A stretch of 64,000 nucleotides of DNA from Ampelomyces quisqualis. Its lineage: Eukaryota > Ascomycota > Dothideomycetes > Pleosporales > Phaeosphaeriaceae. Where the stretch lies: contig JAGTXZ010000019.1 in NCBI GenBank assembly GCA_018398575.1, positions 2,170,001-2,234,000 on the forward strand. The letters are read 5' to 3'. Numbering within the stretch: the first letter of the stretch is position 1; each line of letters starts with the position of its first letter. Below, one piece after another: positions 1 to 12,519 of this stretch. Both the position numbers and the translations under genes were made by a program. The notes under the pieces were generated by a model that made no database searches, was not told the DNA's origin, and saw only the letters and a list, made by a program, of their open reading frames with translations.

Positions 1-502
1 GTCAATGAAGCGTGTATAACTGAACTGACTGGTTCTTCGGGTGCAACTCGGCTATGAAAATGGCAGCCTCGAAGCGCACAGTGCGCACGCGTGAGCCATC
101 GTTGAGGTCCCACAGCACGACCTTCCAGTCTTGTCCGGCGCTGAGGAGGTAGCGGTCGTTCGTTGACCAGCTCAGGGACTGCACCTGGCGCGTGTGCCCC
201 CGGAGCTTGCGCGCGACGCCGTTTGTCTCGATGTCGAAGATGACGACAATGCCATCGTGCTGCAGCGCCGTCAGTGACGCTCCGGAAGCGATGCCAGAGT
301 GGGTGAGCGCGTACACGTCCAGAAGCGAGGAGGTCGCCAAGGTGACTGAAGCGGATCGACGTCGAGTGGCCGCTGCCTGCGCGCCGTGAGTCAGAGGCTG
401 TCTACGAGGGCGCAGCAGGCGGGAGCACTCACGGAGGCGGCCGGTGATAACTTCAGGACAGTCCTGCGCGAGGATGAAGGGATCGACGAGCGACAGATTC
501 AT
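1..502 (-). CDS. swd1: COMPASS (Set1 complex) WD40 subunit Swd1/RbBP5-like, N-terminal part, cut by window edge
   Basis: N-terminal part of a WD40 protein of the Swd1/RbBP5 family, a scaffold subunit of the Set1/COMPASS histone H3K4 methyltransferase in the nucleus. Exons read 502-433, 376-315 and 259-30. Introns are 432-377 and 260-314, and a third donor (GTCAGT) lies near position 29, so the gene continues to the left of the window. Splicing gives the family N-terminus MNLSLVDPF followed by a blade reading GHSTSIRF, then LASGR, then GIVVIFDIET. The next blade contains LRGHTRQV, LSAGQDWKVVLWDL. The start is the ATG of MNLSLVDPF, which is where homologues begin. It is transcribed away from RPB1 with about 0.64 kb between the two starts. 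Family identity is recognised from the sequence; complex membership is known for the family, not shown here. Confidence 0.88.
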
Positions 503-1146
503 CTTGGGGCGCCGGAGTCGGCGGCGTGTGCAGGCGAGCGGGCTCAGGTGGCAGCATCTTGACAGACGCGGCGGCCGTCCATGCGCGCAGAGTGAAGGGG
601 TATCACATTATGTTAGGCACTGCGAGGTGCCCATTGCCCAGTGTGCAGTCTGTCACGCTAGGCCCACGTCGGGACTAGGGCGCCTGCCGTGCCAAGCAAT
701 GCGCCTTCCCTTTGTCGCTTTGTAGGAGACCACGGCACCCTCGCACGCCACGTCTCCCGCCTCCACCACCCTCACCCCATCTCCCCCGACCGCCCTGCTA
801 TCAGCGAGCGCGTCTCCCACCTCTACGGCCCCGTCTGCGCTCCCCCGAGTGCCCTGCTCCTGCGCGCACGCTTTCCGCTGCCCGGCGCGACGACTCGAGG
901 CCCCGTGCAGCCCTGTGCCCCCAGGTGCCATTCTTCGCCAGCATCTCTTCCCGCGCGCGTCGCGCATCGACTCCATTAGCCGCACGCGCCCAGCCCGCAG
1001 AGTAGCTACCACGGCACGCTTTTCCACGACTCAGTTCTCGGCGCGAGGTGCCCGAGGGGCTACCGCCGCCGCTCTCGCTCGGACGGCACCACGACCGTAC
1101 AGACCCGTCTCGCCCACGACACGCCGCAACAACCACCACCACCATC
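503..1146. promoter_or_regulatory. Divergent promoter region between swd1 and RPB1
   Basis: 644 bp separate the two start codons. The half nearest RPB1 (about 720-1140) is strongly pyrimidine-rich on the + strand and ends in a run of CAC/CCA triplets before the RPB1 ATG, as is usual for highly expressed fungal housekeeping genes. Overlapping open frames here (for example 849-1337) are compositional and not genes. No clear TATA box was seen. Confidence 0.5.
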
Positions 1147-4100
1147 ATGCCGCCCGGCGCGCCCGTGCTGTCGAAATGCCCGCTCCGGACCATCAAGGAG
1201 ATCCAGTTCGGGCTGCTCTCTCCCGAGGAGATCAAGGCCATGTCCGTGGTCCACATCACCTACCCAGAGACAATGGACGAGCAGAACCAGAAGCCGCGGG
1301 ATGGGGGTCTGAACGACCCCAGGCTCGGCACGATTGACCGCATGTACTCGTGCGCAACGTGCAAAGAGGACATCCAGGTGTGCCCAGGTCACTTTGGCCA
1401 CATCGAGCTTGCCACGCCGGTTTTCCACGTCGGTGAGTACCTGCCGTGTACCCTTGTTGTAACATGTTGCTGACATTGCCAGGCTTCGTCGTCAAGATCA
1501 AGAAGATTCTTGAGACGGTGTGCCACAACTGCGGACTGATTCTGGCTGACTACGTAAGTCTTCCTTGTGAAGACGAAGTGACCAGAGTCTGGAGCATCTT
1601 GAGCTGACCACGACGCCTAGAACCACCCTGATTGGTCCACTGCCGTCAGGACCAAGGACGCAAAGAAGCGTTTTGACAAGATTTGGCGCATGTCACGGAC
1701 GAAGAATGACTGTGAACAAAGCGTTGGCGAGGAGGACCCGAAGAAGCAGCCCAAGATTGCGCACGGCGGCTGTGGCAACATCCAGCCGGACACGATCCGC
1801 AAAGAAGGCCTGAAGCTTACTGCAACCTACAAACCTAAGAAGAAGGAGGATGACGATGGCCAGGGGGAACGCAAAGAGGTTCTTACCCCACAAAATGCGC
1901 TCAACATTTTCAAGCTCCTCAGCGACGAGACCCTCGCCCTGTTGGGTCTGAATGCCGACTACGCGCGTCCCGAGTGGATGATCATGACTGTCCTTCCCGT
2001 GCCTCCTCCTCCCGTGCGACCCAGTATCTCTGTCGATGGTACTGGACAGGGTGCGCGCGGAGAAGATGATTTGACCTACAAGCTCGGTGACATCATCCGT
2101 GCCAACGGTCGCGTGCAAGAGTGCATCCAAGAAGGCGCCCCGCAATCTATCCTGAACGAGTTCGAAGCTCTAGTGCAGTACCATGTCGCCACCTACATGG
2201 ACAACGATGCGAACGGCGTTCCCCAAGCTATGCAGAAATCAGGTCGTCCACTCAAGACCATCCGTGGTCGATTAAAGGGCAAGGAGGGCCGGCTCCGAGG
2301 CAACTTGATGGGTAAGCGTGTCGACTTCTCTGCACGTACCGTCATTACCGGTGACCCCAATCTGTCCCTCGATCAAGTTGGTGTGCCACGCTCTATTGCG
2401 CGCACGCTCACCTATCCTGAAGTCGTAACCAAGTTCAATATCAGCAAACTCACACTTCTTGTTCGAAATGGCCCCAATCAGCATCCTGGAGCCAACTATG
2501 TCATCAAGTCTGATGGTGTACGTCTCGATCTAAAGCACAACAAGAACCTCGACGACTTGCGTCTGCAGTACGGCTGGAAGGTCGAGCGACACATTGACGA
2601 TGACGACTGCATCATCTTCAACCGACAGCCCTCGCTGCACAAGGAATCCATGATGGGTCACCGCGTCAAGGTCATGCCTTATTCTACCTTCCGTCTGAAT
2701 TTGTCTGTCACCTCTCCCTACAATGCCGATTTCGACGGCGACGAGATGAATCTTCACGTACCTCAGAGCGACGAGACCCGTGCTGAGATCCAGAACCTGT
2801 GCATGGTTCCCAAGCAAATTGTCTCTCCGCAGAAGAATCAGCCCTTGATGGGTATCGTGCAGGACACCCTTCTCGGTGTCTACAAGATGAGTCGCCGAGA
2901 CAACTTCTTGCCCATTGAACAGGTCATGAATATCATGATGTGGGTACCGGACTGGGACGGCATCGTACCTGAGCCTGCCATTCTCAAGCCTCGTCCACTC
3001 TGGACTGGTAAGCAGATCATCAGTATGGCGATAGCGAAGGAGGTCAACATTTGGAGAGGCGAGAGCGACGCGAAGCCAAGCATGTACAATGATCTTGAGG
3101 ACAAGAGCCTGCTGATCAGCGGCGGTCAGCTAATACTGGGTTCTGTCACGAAGAAGATTGTCGGCGCTACAGCTGGCGGTGTCATTCACATCATCTTCAA
3201 CGAGTTGAGCTCTGCACATGCAGTCAACTTTTTCAACGCATGTCAGCGTATTGTCAACTGGTGGCTGCTGCATCATGGATTTAGTCTGGGTATTGGTGAC
3301 ACAGTGCCTGATCCAGCGACGGCCGACAAGATTGCTTCAGAGGTTGCCAAGGCCAAGGCCAAAGTTGAAGACATTGTCAAAGAGGCCACCATGGACGAGC
3401 TTGAGCCTCTGCCCGGTATGACTATTCGAGGTACCTTTGAGTCCAAGGTCCAAAAGTTCTTGAACGAGGGTCGTGAGGGCGGTGGTACTGCTGCTCAGAA
3501 CAGTTTGAAGGATTTCAACAACGTCGTCCAAACCGTCATTTCCGGATCCAAGGGGTCTACCGTCAACATTTCTCAGATGGTTTCCCTTGTTGGTCAACAG
3601 GCTGTCGAGGGTCAGCGTATTCCTTTTGGTTTCAAGTACCGAACGCTACCGCATTTCACCAAGGATGACTACTCGCCAGAGTCCCGAGGCTTTGTCGAGA
3701 ACTCCTACTTGCGTGGGTTGACACCTGCCGAGTTTTTCTTTCACGCCATGGCCGGTCGTGAAGGTCTCATCGATACCGCTGTCAAGACTGCCGAAACTGG
3801 CTACATTCAACGTCGTCTAGTCAAGGCGCTTGAAGACGTCATGGTGAAATATGACGGTACCGTTCGAAACTCGCTCGGTGACATCATTGAGTTCATCTAC
3901 GGTGAAGACGGTCTGGACGGCGGCCACATCGAGAACCAGAAGATTGACATGATCACACTCTCCGAAGCCAAGTTCGAAGAGAATTACAAGGTTGATGTGT
4001 TGAACACGAATAGGCCCCCACTCCCCACCAATCTACTTGCTGGTGCATCCGAATTTCAGGGCGATGTTGATATTCAACGCTACCTGGACGAAGAGTTCGA

Positions 4101-6594
4101 ACAGATCAAGATCGATCGCGAGTACTTGCGAACAGTCATCGGCCAGGATGACAGTCAACAGTTCCAGCTACCGCTGAACATTCAGCGCATGATCGAATCT
4201 GCACGAGCCCGCTTCAACATCAAAGACGGTGTCAGCGACCTTCATCCTACCGAGGTCGTCACTCAGGTCCGTGCTCTGCTGGACAGTCTGATGGTCATTC
4301 GTGGAAATGATCCGCTGTCCATTGAGGCACAGGACAGCGCAACCTACCTGTTCAAATGTCACCTGCGGTCTCGTCTTGCTTTCAAGCGCCTTGTCAAGGA
4401 GTATCACATGACGAAGAAGGCGCTTGACTACGTCTTGGGAGAGCTACAGGATCGTTTCCTCAAAGCCTCTGTAGCTCCTGGTGAGATGGTTGGTGTCCTC
4501 GCTGCACAGTCAATTGGCGAGCCTGCTACGCAGATGACACTGAATACTTTCCATTTTGCTGGTGTCTCGTCCAAGAACGTTACCCTTGGTGTGCCTCGTC
4601 TCAAAGAAATTCTCAACATCGCGGCCAACATCAAGACCCCGTCCATGCTTGTTCGGCAGACCAACAAGAACGGTGGACAGCAAGAGGCCAAGGTTCTCCG
4701 CAGTCGAATCGAGTTGACAACTCTCCGCAGCTTGACTCAATCTGTCGAGCTCTACTACGATCCAGACATTCAGTCCACGCTTGTAGAGGCTGATCAGGAT
4801 ATGGTTGAGTCATACTTTATTGTACCAGAAGAAGACGAAGTTATTGAGTCGCAGTCCAAGTGGCTTCTCCGTATCATCCTCGACCGAAAGAAGTTGCTCG
4901 ACAAGAACATTAGCATCGGTGAAGTTGCTGGTAAGATCAAGCAAGAGTTTGCGCCCAACCTAGCAGTCATCTTCAGCGACGAGAATGCCGATGAGCAAGT
5001 CATGCGTGTCCGTTTCATCTGGGATGGCGGCATGAAGGAAGACGACGAGGACGAGGACGAGCGCGACGAACGATGGATGCGCAAGCTCGAAACCCATCTT
5101 CTGGACGAGTTGATATTGCGTGGTGTGCAAGGTGTGGAGCGTGCCTTCATCCGCGAAGACAATGTCGTCGTCGAGAACGAAGACAGGTCCCTTGTCTTGT
5201 CCAAGAGCGATCCTCGCTGCAAGGAGTGGGTGCTGGATACGACAGGTACAGCGTTGGCCAAGGTCCTCACCATAGAAGGTGTGGACTCTACCAAGACATA
5301 CTCAAATTCCTTCATCGAGATTCTTGGTGTTCTTGGTATTGAAGCCGCTCGAGCTGGTCTACTCCACGAATTGGGCATGGTCTTGTCCTTCGACGGTTCC
5401 TACGTCAACCATCGTCACATGGCTCTGCTTGTCGACATTATGACGCAGCGTGGTATGCTCATGGCCATCACACGTCACGGCATCAATCGGAACGATACGG
5501 GTGCGCTTATGCGTTGTTCCTTCGAAGAAACAGTTGAGATTCTGCTCGAGGCCGCAGGCTTTGGTGAGCTTGATGACTGCCGAGGTGTCTCAGAGAACAT
5601 CATGCTTGGTCAACTCGCACCCATGGGTACTGGTGAGTTTGATGTTGTCATGGACAGCTCGATGCTGCTCACCATGGTGGAGGACAACTCCAAGGGTATG
5701 GGCGCAGCTGCTGGTGGCTACATGAACGAAGGCGCAGCGACCCCCTATGACCTGGGCTCCCCTACTTACCAGGATGGTATTGGCATGAGTGGCTTCGAAG
5801 CTGCATTCTCGCCTATTGCTCATGCTGGTGGCAATGACGAAGGCGGCTTCACTCAGTATGGAGGCAGCTACGGTGACGGAGGCTTCAGCCCGTATTCTGG
5901 CGGCCGAAGCCCTGGCTATGCTCCCATGTCTCCTGGCTTTTCTGGTCAAAGTCCCGCCTCTCCAGGCTTCTCTCCGACATCGCCAGGCTATTCGCCTACC
6001 TCGCCAGGCATCAGCAGCCCTCGTTTCGGCGCCACGTCCCCATCTTTCGGTGCGACCAGCCCGCAGTATTCGCCTACTTCTCCTGGTCTCTCGCCCACCT
6101 CGCCAAGCTACCACTCTCCCACCTCGCCGAGTTACTCTCCTACCTCTCCTCGCTACTCGCCGACCTCTCCATCGTTCTCTCCAACGTCCCCCACGTACAG
6201 CCCCACCTCGCCAGCGCATCTTGGAGCCACCTCGCCATATTACAGCCCTACTTCGCCACGCTTTAGCCCGACGTCGCCACAGTACAGTCCGACAAGCCCG
6301 CAATTCAATCCCACGACCGAGCGACGTTCTCCTGCTTCGCCAACGTCTCCTACATTTAGCCCCACGAGCCCAACATACTCGCCGACCAGCCCTGCTGGCA
6401 ACCCGCAGTACTCGCCGACGTCACCTCGTTACTCCCCAACCTCTCCAGGCTCGGCACCATACTCTGGTGATCAGAGGTGGTCGCCGACCAGCCCGACGTA
6501 CTCCCCTACGTAAGTCCTTACTGGTCATAGTTGTACCGTCTCTGTGATTTCATGCAGTCGCTAACATCAACGCAGGTCCCCCAAACAAAACTAA
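1147..6594 (+). CDS. RPB1: DNA-directed RNA polymerase II largest subunit RPB1
   Basis: Largest catalytic subunit of nuclear RNA polymerase II. Four exons: 1147-1432, 1483-1553, 1621-6509 and 6576-6594, giving 1754 aa, normal for the family. The N-terminus carries the clamp zinc ligands (CATCKED, CPGHFGH, then CHNCG across the first junction). The absolutely conserved metal-A loop NADFDGDEMN lies near residue 487 (nt 2722). The bridge-helix/trigger-loop region is represented by GREGLIDTAVKTAETGYIQRR, cited here by its position near nt 3751-3810, and QMTLNTFHFAG near nt 4530. From about residue 1550 the protein becomes the C-terminal domain, with more than twenty heptads of the YSPTSPx type, many degenerate with alanine or glycine in place of tyrosine or threonine. 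The last intron sits inside the heptad array, and the final 19-nt exon adds only the end SPKQN. The ATG at 1147 matches the conserved start of the family and is preceded by a pyrimidine-rich leader. Confidence 0.97.
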
Positions 6595-7688
6595 AGAACC
6601 ATGGACGTACCCTAAGTGTACATGTGGACTTTGAATTGTAAGATGAGGTTCTTGCCTTGCTCTGTACAAAAGTTGTCTTTCGCTTCGCGGATGGCTGACT
6701 TTGGTGCTCTTAGCAGTCAACCTGGTCTGCCTCAACCCTCCCAAAGTCTGTTCCAACTCCCTCACGGCCGGTCTCGTACGGCAGTTCGTTGTATGCGGCG
6801 TTCCTTTCACTAGGCCCACGTCTCATCCACCGGCGTCTACCCGATGGTCGCCTTTTCGTCCGTTTATTGTCCTCGCTGCGTTTCCTTGGAAAACGAAACT
6901 GTAACAACATACACACAAGGCTGTGCTCGACAGGCCAGCAACCAAAAATCCAGCCCTTTGCAGGCGGCTTGAGACTGCTTTTATTTTTGCATCACATACT
7001 ACACAAATCATCTGCGGGGTGTCTGGGCGTTTTGCTTACTCAAGTGCAATGGTAAAACACAAAGCATGAGTTGGTGCGAGGATTCTTTTTCCTTTCATTT
7101 ACGTGGCGTTTCTGGGTTTGGGCAGTGCGCACTCTTAGCATTGACATTTTTCTCAATGCCTGAGTGAGTTTGATAGAAAAAGGAGAGTATTGAAGGCCCG
7201 CCAAATTGCGCCCTGGGCCCTTTTTTTTTTCTCTGTGAGTAAGTGTAGATTACGAGCTTGAGCTGGTGAGGAGAGAGGCGGAGAGAAGGTCCACATTAGG
7301 AGTGCCTTGATAAATAGTACATGTGCCTAGGGACGCGGGAATGGAAGTAATATGAAAAACGAGATCCGATTGATTCTTGGTTCGTGCGGGTGATGTTGAG
7401 GAGTATGAGATGTAGTTGAGGTGCAAACAGAGTGAGCATGGGTTGCCATGTAACAAAACATGGCAAGGCACATGTTTGCAAGCGATAGCATCAAGTCAGA
7501 TCGTGAATTAAAAAAACCAGACAGAAAAACCCAAGGCCCCCTTTCAGCCAACGAGCCTCGATGCCACTCGGCATGATCCGAACAGCAAGGGTATATGTGA
7601 AAGGTATCGCACGCTCCTCGGCTAAACAGTCATAACGTCTCTTTCTTTCCATCTCTCTTTCTCTCTCTGCGTACGTCTCGCTCAATCA
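6595..7688. other. Convergent intergenic region, RPB1 3' side and GH16 3' side
   Basis: About 1.1 kb between the RPB1 stop and the stop of the opposing GH16 gene. It must hold both 3' UTRs. It contains a poly-T run near 7211-7220 and only short unconvincing reading frames. I see no gene in it. Confidence 0.6.
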
Positions 7689-8895
7689 TTAGGCCTTGCT
7701 GCGGAACCCCCTACTCCCCATGGCAAACTTGCCGCCCTGCATCTGCATTTTGTACGTGTTCAGCTCGGCGGCTTCCTTGCGCTCTTCGGCGAGCAGCGCG
7801 GCGTGTTCGCGTCGTCCTGCGCGGCGCTGCTTGATGCAGCAGAAGGCCATGATGCACAGGAGGAGGACAAAGACGCCCAGGGCGCCTGCGATGATGCCTA
7901 TTTTCGCGCTTTGGGGGAGCGCGGCCCAGCGGTTTCGCACGCCGGAGGGAGATTGGATTTCCTTGAGGACGGGGGAGGGGTCCGAGGGGCCGCCTCTGTT
8001 TGATGCCGTGGTTAGTAGAGCATTGCAAAGAGAGAGGTGAGGTGTGTAGTGGTGACGAGACGTACTTGATGACCTTGACTTTTTCCCAGCTTCCCGACTT
8101 GTCCATGCCGTCCCAGCTATATTCCTTGGCTTCGGTGTAGTCTTTTGCATAGACTTGTTGGACAGACATGGTGAATGGCCCTTGGTCGAAATCCGTTTCT
8201 CCTCCGGCCCATTCCACGACACCGGCGGCGTTGTTGCGCGCGTCGCCGCCTGCCCACATACCTAGGCGCACGTTCATGGGTGTCTGCGGGTAATTGAAGC
8301 CATTGAGCGCTTGTGCGGGGACCAATTCACGCAGCATTTTGCCGTCGAGCCACCACTGGATGCGCTCCTTTGTCCAGTCGATGGTGTAGTTGTGAAAGTC
8401 GTCTTGCGGGGCCTCCATGGTAAATTCCTTGCCGCGATCAAAGCTCGAGGTGTTGCCTTTGCCAAAGTAGTTAGTCAAGGCGTGCGTGGTGTTTGTGCCG
8501 AGGAATTCCCAGTCGATCTCATCCAGGGCTTCGGACTGGAGAATGGCGCTGGACACGATGCCTCGGCCCTTGGCGGCTTTCATGATGACTTCGAGGCGGC
8601 CGAAGAGCATGTAGAAGCGCGATTGAACCATGGGGGAATCGCCGGAGCGCTCGATGGTAAATGTCGCGCCCTCCTTCTCCTCCCAGTCGATTTTGCCTTG
8701 GTTCTGCTTCCGCCATATTTTGTCGTTGGAGGGAATGCCGGTGGTGGTGAAGACGAAGGTCGCGTTGCTGCCGAGGGCTTGCATCGAGGGGCAGCCGGTG
8801 GTGTTGAGTGGGAAGCAGTCCGTGTGAGTCTGAGCCAGCGATGCGGGGAGCAGCGCAGCGAGCGCCGCGATGGCGGAAAGCGTGAAGGACTTCAT
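7689..8895 (-). CDS. Crh-type GH16 cell-wall transglycosylase (chitin-glucan crosslinking family), membrane-anchored
   Basis: Predicted extracellular glycosidase/transglycosylase of family GH16, Crh group, which links chitin to beta-glucan in the fungal wall. Exons 8895-8066 and 7995-7689 (intron 8065-7996) give 378 aa. Residues 1-22 form a signal peptide ending at ASLAQ. The catalytic motif DEIDWEFLG is near residues 125-133, with the two glutamates and the aspartate of the GH16 E-x-D-x-x-E pattern. Near the C-terminus there is a single membrane helix (IGIIAGALGVFVLLLCIMAF), followed by a cytosolic tail rich in K/R/E (KQRRAGRREHAALLAEERK). Many Crh proteins are GPI-anchored; this one looks like the subgroup with a true transmembrane tail (Utr2/Crf1-like). 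The frame stays open upstream of the chosen ATG, but the signal peptide fixes the start. Which paralogue it is cannot be told from this window. Confidence 0.9.
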
Positions 8896-9489
8896 GGTGG
8901 GTGGTGGGTGGTGGGTGGTGGTCGTGGGGTTCAATGGCCGATGAAAATGAGTGTGAATGGGCGCACGTCGACGACGCGCTGTTGGTAGGCAGGGAATGAC
9001 TTGGATGCGGATGATCAGACAGGCAAAAAAAGAGTGTGGTTCTCGCGGGGGAGTGGACAAGGAGTGCAATGAGCGGACGGCCAGTGGCTGCGGAGGGCAG
9101 GAGGCGTGTCTTGAGTACAACACGGAGGTGGTGGCCTGCAATTAAGGAGGTCGTGCGGCGTGTCCAGGTAGTGCAAGAATGCCATGTCTGCATCGCCATT
9201 GGCTGGCGGAGATGGGACTACTACAACAAACGGGCGCGCCCATCTTTCTACACATCGGCACCCTTGTCTCCCCCATCATCGCCAATGATTGCAGTCATCA
9301 TTGCACCACCCTCGATTGCGTCTACAAGGCGCCCGCATGACGCTGACACCTTTGCAACGCTGCCTCCGTACGGCCGATGTGCAGGAACGCGCGCGGGAGC
9401 CAGACAAGCGGCTAAGGGTTACTGTGAAACACGCCCGCCCCGCCGCAACCAGAACCGCTTGACCTTCTGTAACCACAAACTGTCCTTGA
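8896..9489. promoter_or_regulatory. Upstream region of the GH16 gene and 3' side of the dienelactone hydrolase gene
   Basis: Both flanking genes lie on the minus strand, so this 594-bp stretch should hold the GH16 promoter and the 3' UTR of the hydrolase. The GH16 leader is CCA/CAC-rich on the minus strand. No separate gene is supported. Confidence 0.45.
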
Positions 9490-10396
9490 CTAAAGCCATC
9501 GCCCCATCCACTCCAGCGCCTGCTTCTCCGAATCCTCCAAGCACTTTCGCTCGGCTGCATCATCTGGGTTGCCTCGAACCGCAAACCCATGTCTTCCAGG
9601 CTTGTACGCCCGGTGCTCCATCTCCGGAACTTTCCTGCCCGTTTTCGCCGCATTGGCATGGATGCTCTCGATTTTTCCTTTCATCGCAAAGCTCACTGCT
9701 ACATCATCCACGCCCCAGCCATAGCTCACTGGCACACACAAATCAGCGACATCCGCCGGTAAAGCGAGGTTACTGGGATGTAAAGCGACGGCAGCATCAA
9801 TGAGGGGTTTCTTGGTACCATCCATGTCAACCATGTTAGAAGATAGGCCAGCGCGAATCGCATATCTTCCGCCCCAGCAGAACCCCACCATTCCAATCTT
9901 GCTCGTAGACGGGGTGTTTGTTCTCAATTTCGTCAGATAGTCCATGCACACGGCATCTGTTGGTCCAGCTTTATGCCTCGCAAGCCACATGAGAAATGTC
10001 GGCATACTGGTCAAGATGCCCGTATACTTTGAGAACGTAGACTGTGCCGCCGCGTCCACGGGGATCAAGGCATCAGCAACTTTCAACCCCACGGGGTCGC
10101 CCTGGAAGAAATCGGGTAGGTAGACGAGGTACTCCCCGCTAGCAGCGTAGCCGTCGGCGATGAGTTTGTTGTTGGGGAGCCCGAGACCGAATATATCGGA
10201 GTAGACGACCAGGATGGCGCGTGGATTGGTGCGATTACCGACTATGTAAGTATTGAGGCCGTGCATGTTTTCTTCCCTGCCTTTGGGTTGACCAGAGTGA
10301 ATGCTGCCCTTGCGCAAGTTAGCCTAGAGGTGGGGTGGATTGGGGCTGGAGCCTAGAAAGTACCTTGATGCACTCCGAAGAGCATCGTGAAGCCAT
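9490..10396 (-). CDS. Dienelactone hydrolase family protein
   Basis: Alpha/beta hydrolase of the dienelactone hydrolase family, a probable cytosolic carboxyl-ester or lactone hydrolase. Two exons: 10396-10364 (MASRCSSECIK) and 10323-9490, joined across a 40-nt intron (10363-10324), giving 288 aa. The nucleophile motif GFCWGGRYA lies near residue 157, with the catalytic cysteine typical of this family instead of serine. The C-terminal histidine is in GRHGFAVRG, and the acid is probably in the YGWGVDD segment. The GLPN segment and the DFFQGDP segment are also family-typical. The open frame alone starts at MRKGSIHSG, but the short upstream exon supplies an in-frame ATG and a good donor/acceptor pair, so I prefer the spliced start. 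The natural substrate is unknown; the family name does not prove chlorocatechol metabolism. Confidence 0.85.
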
Positions 10397-10536
10397 TGTT
10401 GCGCGTATGTATTTGAGCACTGTCACTAGCGGAGCGTAGATGAGCTCGTAGTTGGTCCAGTCGGAATGTATTGCGGTTGGAGTATGCCGTGAGTTAAAGA
10501 TGAAGGTGCTCTCAATCGGACGGGGACTTCTCCATA

Positions 10537-10548
10537 CTTATATATACC
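10537..10548 (-). promoter_or_regulatory. TATA-like element upstream of the dienelactone hydrolase gene
   Basis: On the minus strand the sequence reads TATATATAAG about 145 bp upstream of the ATG at 10396. This is a plausible core promoter element judged only by sequence and distance. Confidence 0.4.
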
Positions 10549-12179
10549 TTTGCCGCCACACAGCGTACATACACATCATGCACGGACCTCAATACCGCGT
10601 GCTCGTCTAGAGTGCTCACTACGCCTCTCTTCATATTGCTCAGCCAAAAGTCATCGGGCGTACTATCACGAGTTCCTCACACGGTACGCGTGTGAACGAG
10701 TCGCGCGAGTTTACAGGGCTACTCGCGCAATGAGCCGCAAAGGGTTTAGCGCTTACTTCGCCCGATCTCGTGCTCATCTCTCATTCGGTGGAGACAACAT
10801 CCCACCGAGATCTCAAAGGATGTCGGAGGAGCCACCCAACAAAATTACCACACCACGGAATTGGAGTGTAAAAGCTATTATCACAAGCCTTCGTGGTTGG
10901 TAGTAATGAGATACTTGCGCAAAATTTGTTTTGTTAGCCGGGCTTGCCTGAGATGATATGAGTGGCATATCCATCGCTCATTGTAATAGAGTGATTGAGG
11001 CCGTTCATATTCATAAGAATCATAACGCCATATCTTTGGTATATGATCGGCCACATCAGTAGGTCACATGGATGTATTGTCCCACTGGAGAAGGAGAAGC
11101 CATCGTAGGTATATGGTTGGTACAGCACTCCAGCGCAGGGACTGGGCTATTCGTAGGTGACCTCCTACTGGTACGGAAGATTAAGACTAAAGAAAGCAAT
11201 TTTGGACCAAAAAGGCGAACAAACTGTATGGCTGTGCCAACACAACGAACCATCCAGCCCGAACGACTTTAAACTTCTTGCTGTAGCTGAGACCAGGGCT
11301 GTTTATCACTGCTCCTGCGTGTAAGACTTTCGCTCTATACTGGCTTACCCGACCACAAATCACAAGATCGAGCCATGCAGCTTTCCAAAACTTCCATTCA
11401 ATCTGAGAGGAAGAGAGGAGTATCAGTGGTTATTTTCCACGGCTTCCTTGAGCAATGTACAGGCAGTTCGTTCAAGTCAGAATGGAGGTATAGAGCTGAG
11501 ATACAGGGGGTTCTCCAAGTGTTCAGGCGATTTCAGGCCTACCGAAGCACAAGGTTAGCTTGACAATCCAATCTGTTGTAAGATTTCTCGTACGAGTAAT
11601 ACATGTTATAAGATTACTTTCTTTAGAAAGGTAGATAAGCTAAGAGAAGCTAAAGTATTAACATCGTCAGGAAAGTGCATTGTTTTCTGGTCACGTCGGA
11701 AAGATTCAATCATTGAGATTAAAGAGAGTGGGTAAGAGAAGAACTATGAAACCACCTCTTACTAACAGTAGGAGATACCCTGAACTGTGACAGGAACACA
11801 ACCAAGTAAAATTAACCCTCTTCTCAGTTCATTCCAATCCTGTAGGCCAAATGTTATTGTGAACCTCCTACTTGTTGGACACAAGTCGCATAAAGTATCG
11901 TCTGTCTGGGTAGTATTCCCAACTTTAAACAAGACAACTTTCCAGCACCAACATCTCGGCGCATCAACCTGCGCTATCGAAAATTTCGGTTTCAACATGT
12001 TGGCGCGTCGGCCTACTGTATCGAAATCTCTAGTCTCAGCCTACACACACATGGTCTTTACCGGTAAAACATCTCGTCCCAGCGCCTTTGTCCATGCGTC
12101 TTCCAAATCATCAATTCGCGTTCTGAGACCTCTGTGCCGTGGCTGGTAGTCCTCAATTCTCGCGCCATGGATATCAGCT

Positions 12180-12519
12180 AGCTATTGGTGGACCTGGATA
12201 CCTCCCAGGACCGCATGAGGGCTGCCAATGTTACGAAAATGGACTTCGAAACGACTAGAGAGAGAAAACAACAGTTGAATTGTGAGCTTTAGGTGCGTGA
12301 AGCGCTTGCAGACACGAAGAAATGGTTGTGTGAAACGAAAGGCTCTGACAATCGTTACAGCGCAAAGGCCGAGAGGATGGTTGTAATAGTTGATAGGGCT
12401 GAGGAAAGGCCTAGTGACAGGTTTGAGATGTTACAGTCTCTTGAGATGGAGGCGTTGATGTTTGTAAGCGCTTCTTTACACGGTCTTGGAGATTTAAAAA
12501 ATGCACCAGGACGTGTTTG
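12180..12519 (+). pseudogene. Possible relic of a coiled-coil protein exon
   Basis: One + strand frame reads through about 300 nt with a single TAG near 12290. Before the stop it reads VDLDTSQDRMRAANVTKM and ETTRERKQQLNCEL; after it, REALADTKKWLCETKGS and then RFEMLQSLEMEALMFVS. The charged heptad-like pattern resembles coiled-coil coding sequence rather than random DNA, and the frame continues unchanged on both sides of the stop. I cannot assign a family. It may be a decayed gene fragment or chance. Confidence 0.25.

Noticed and set aside
849..1337. Long + strand open frame over the RPB1 start
   Set aside because: It overlaps the RPB1 first exon in another frame in very GC-rich DNA, without family features; the RPB1 frame is certain.
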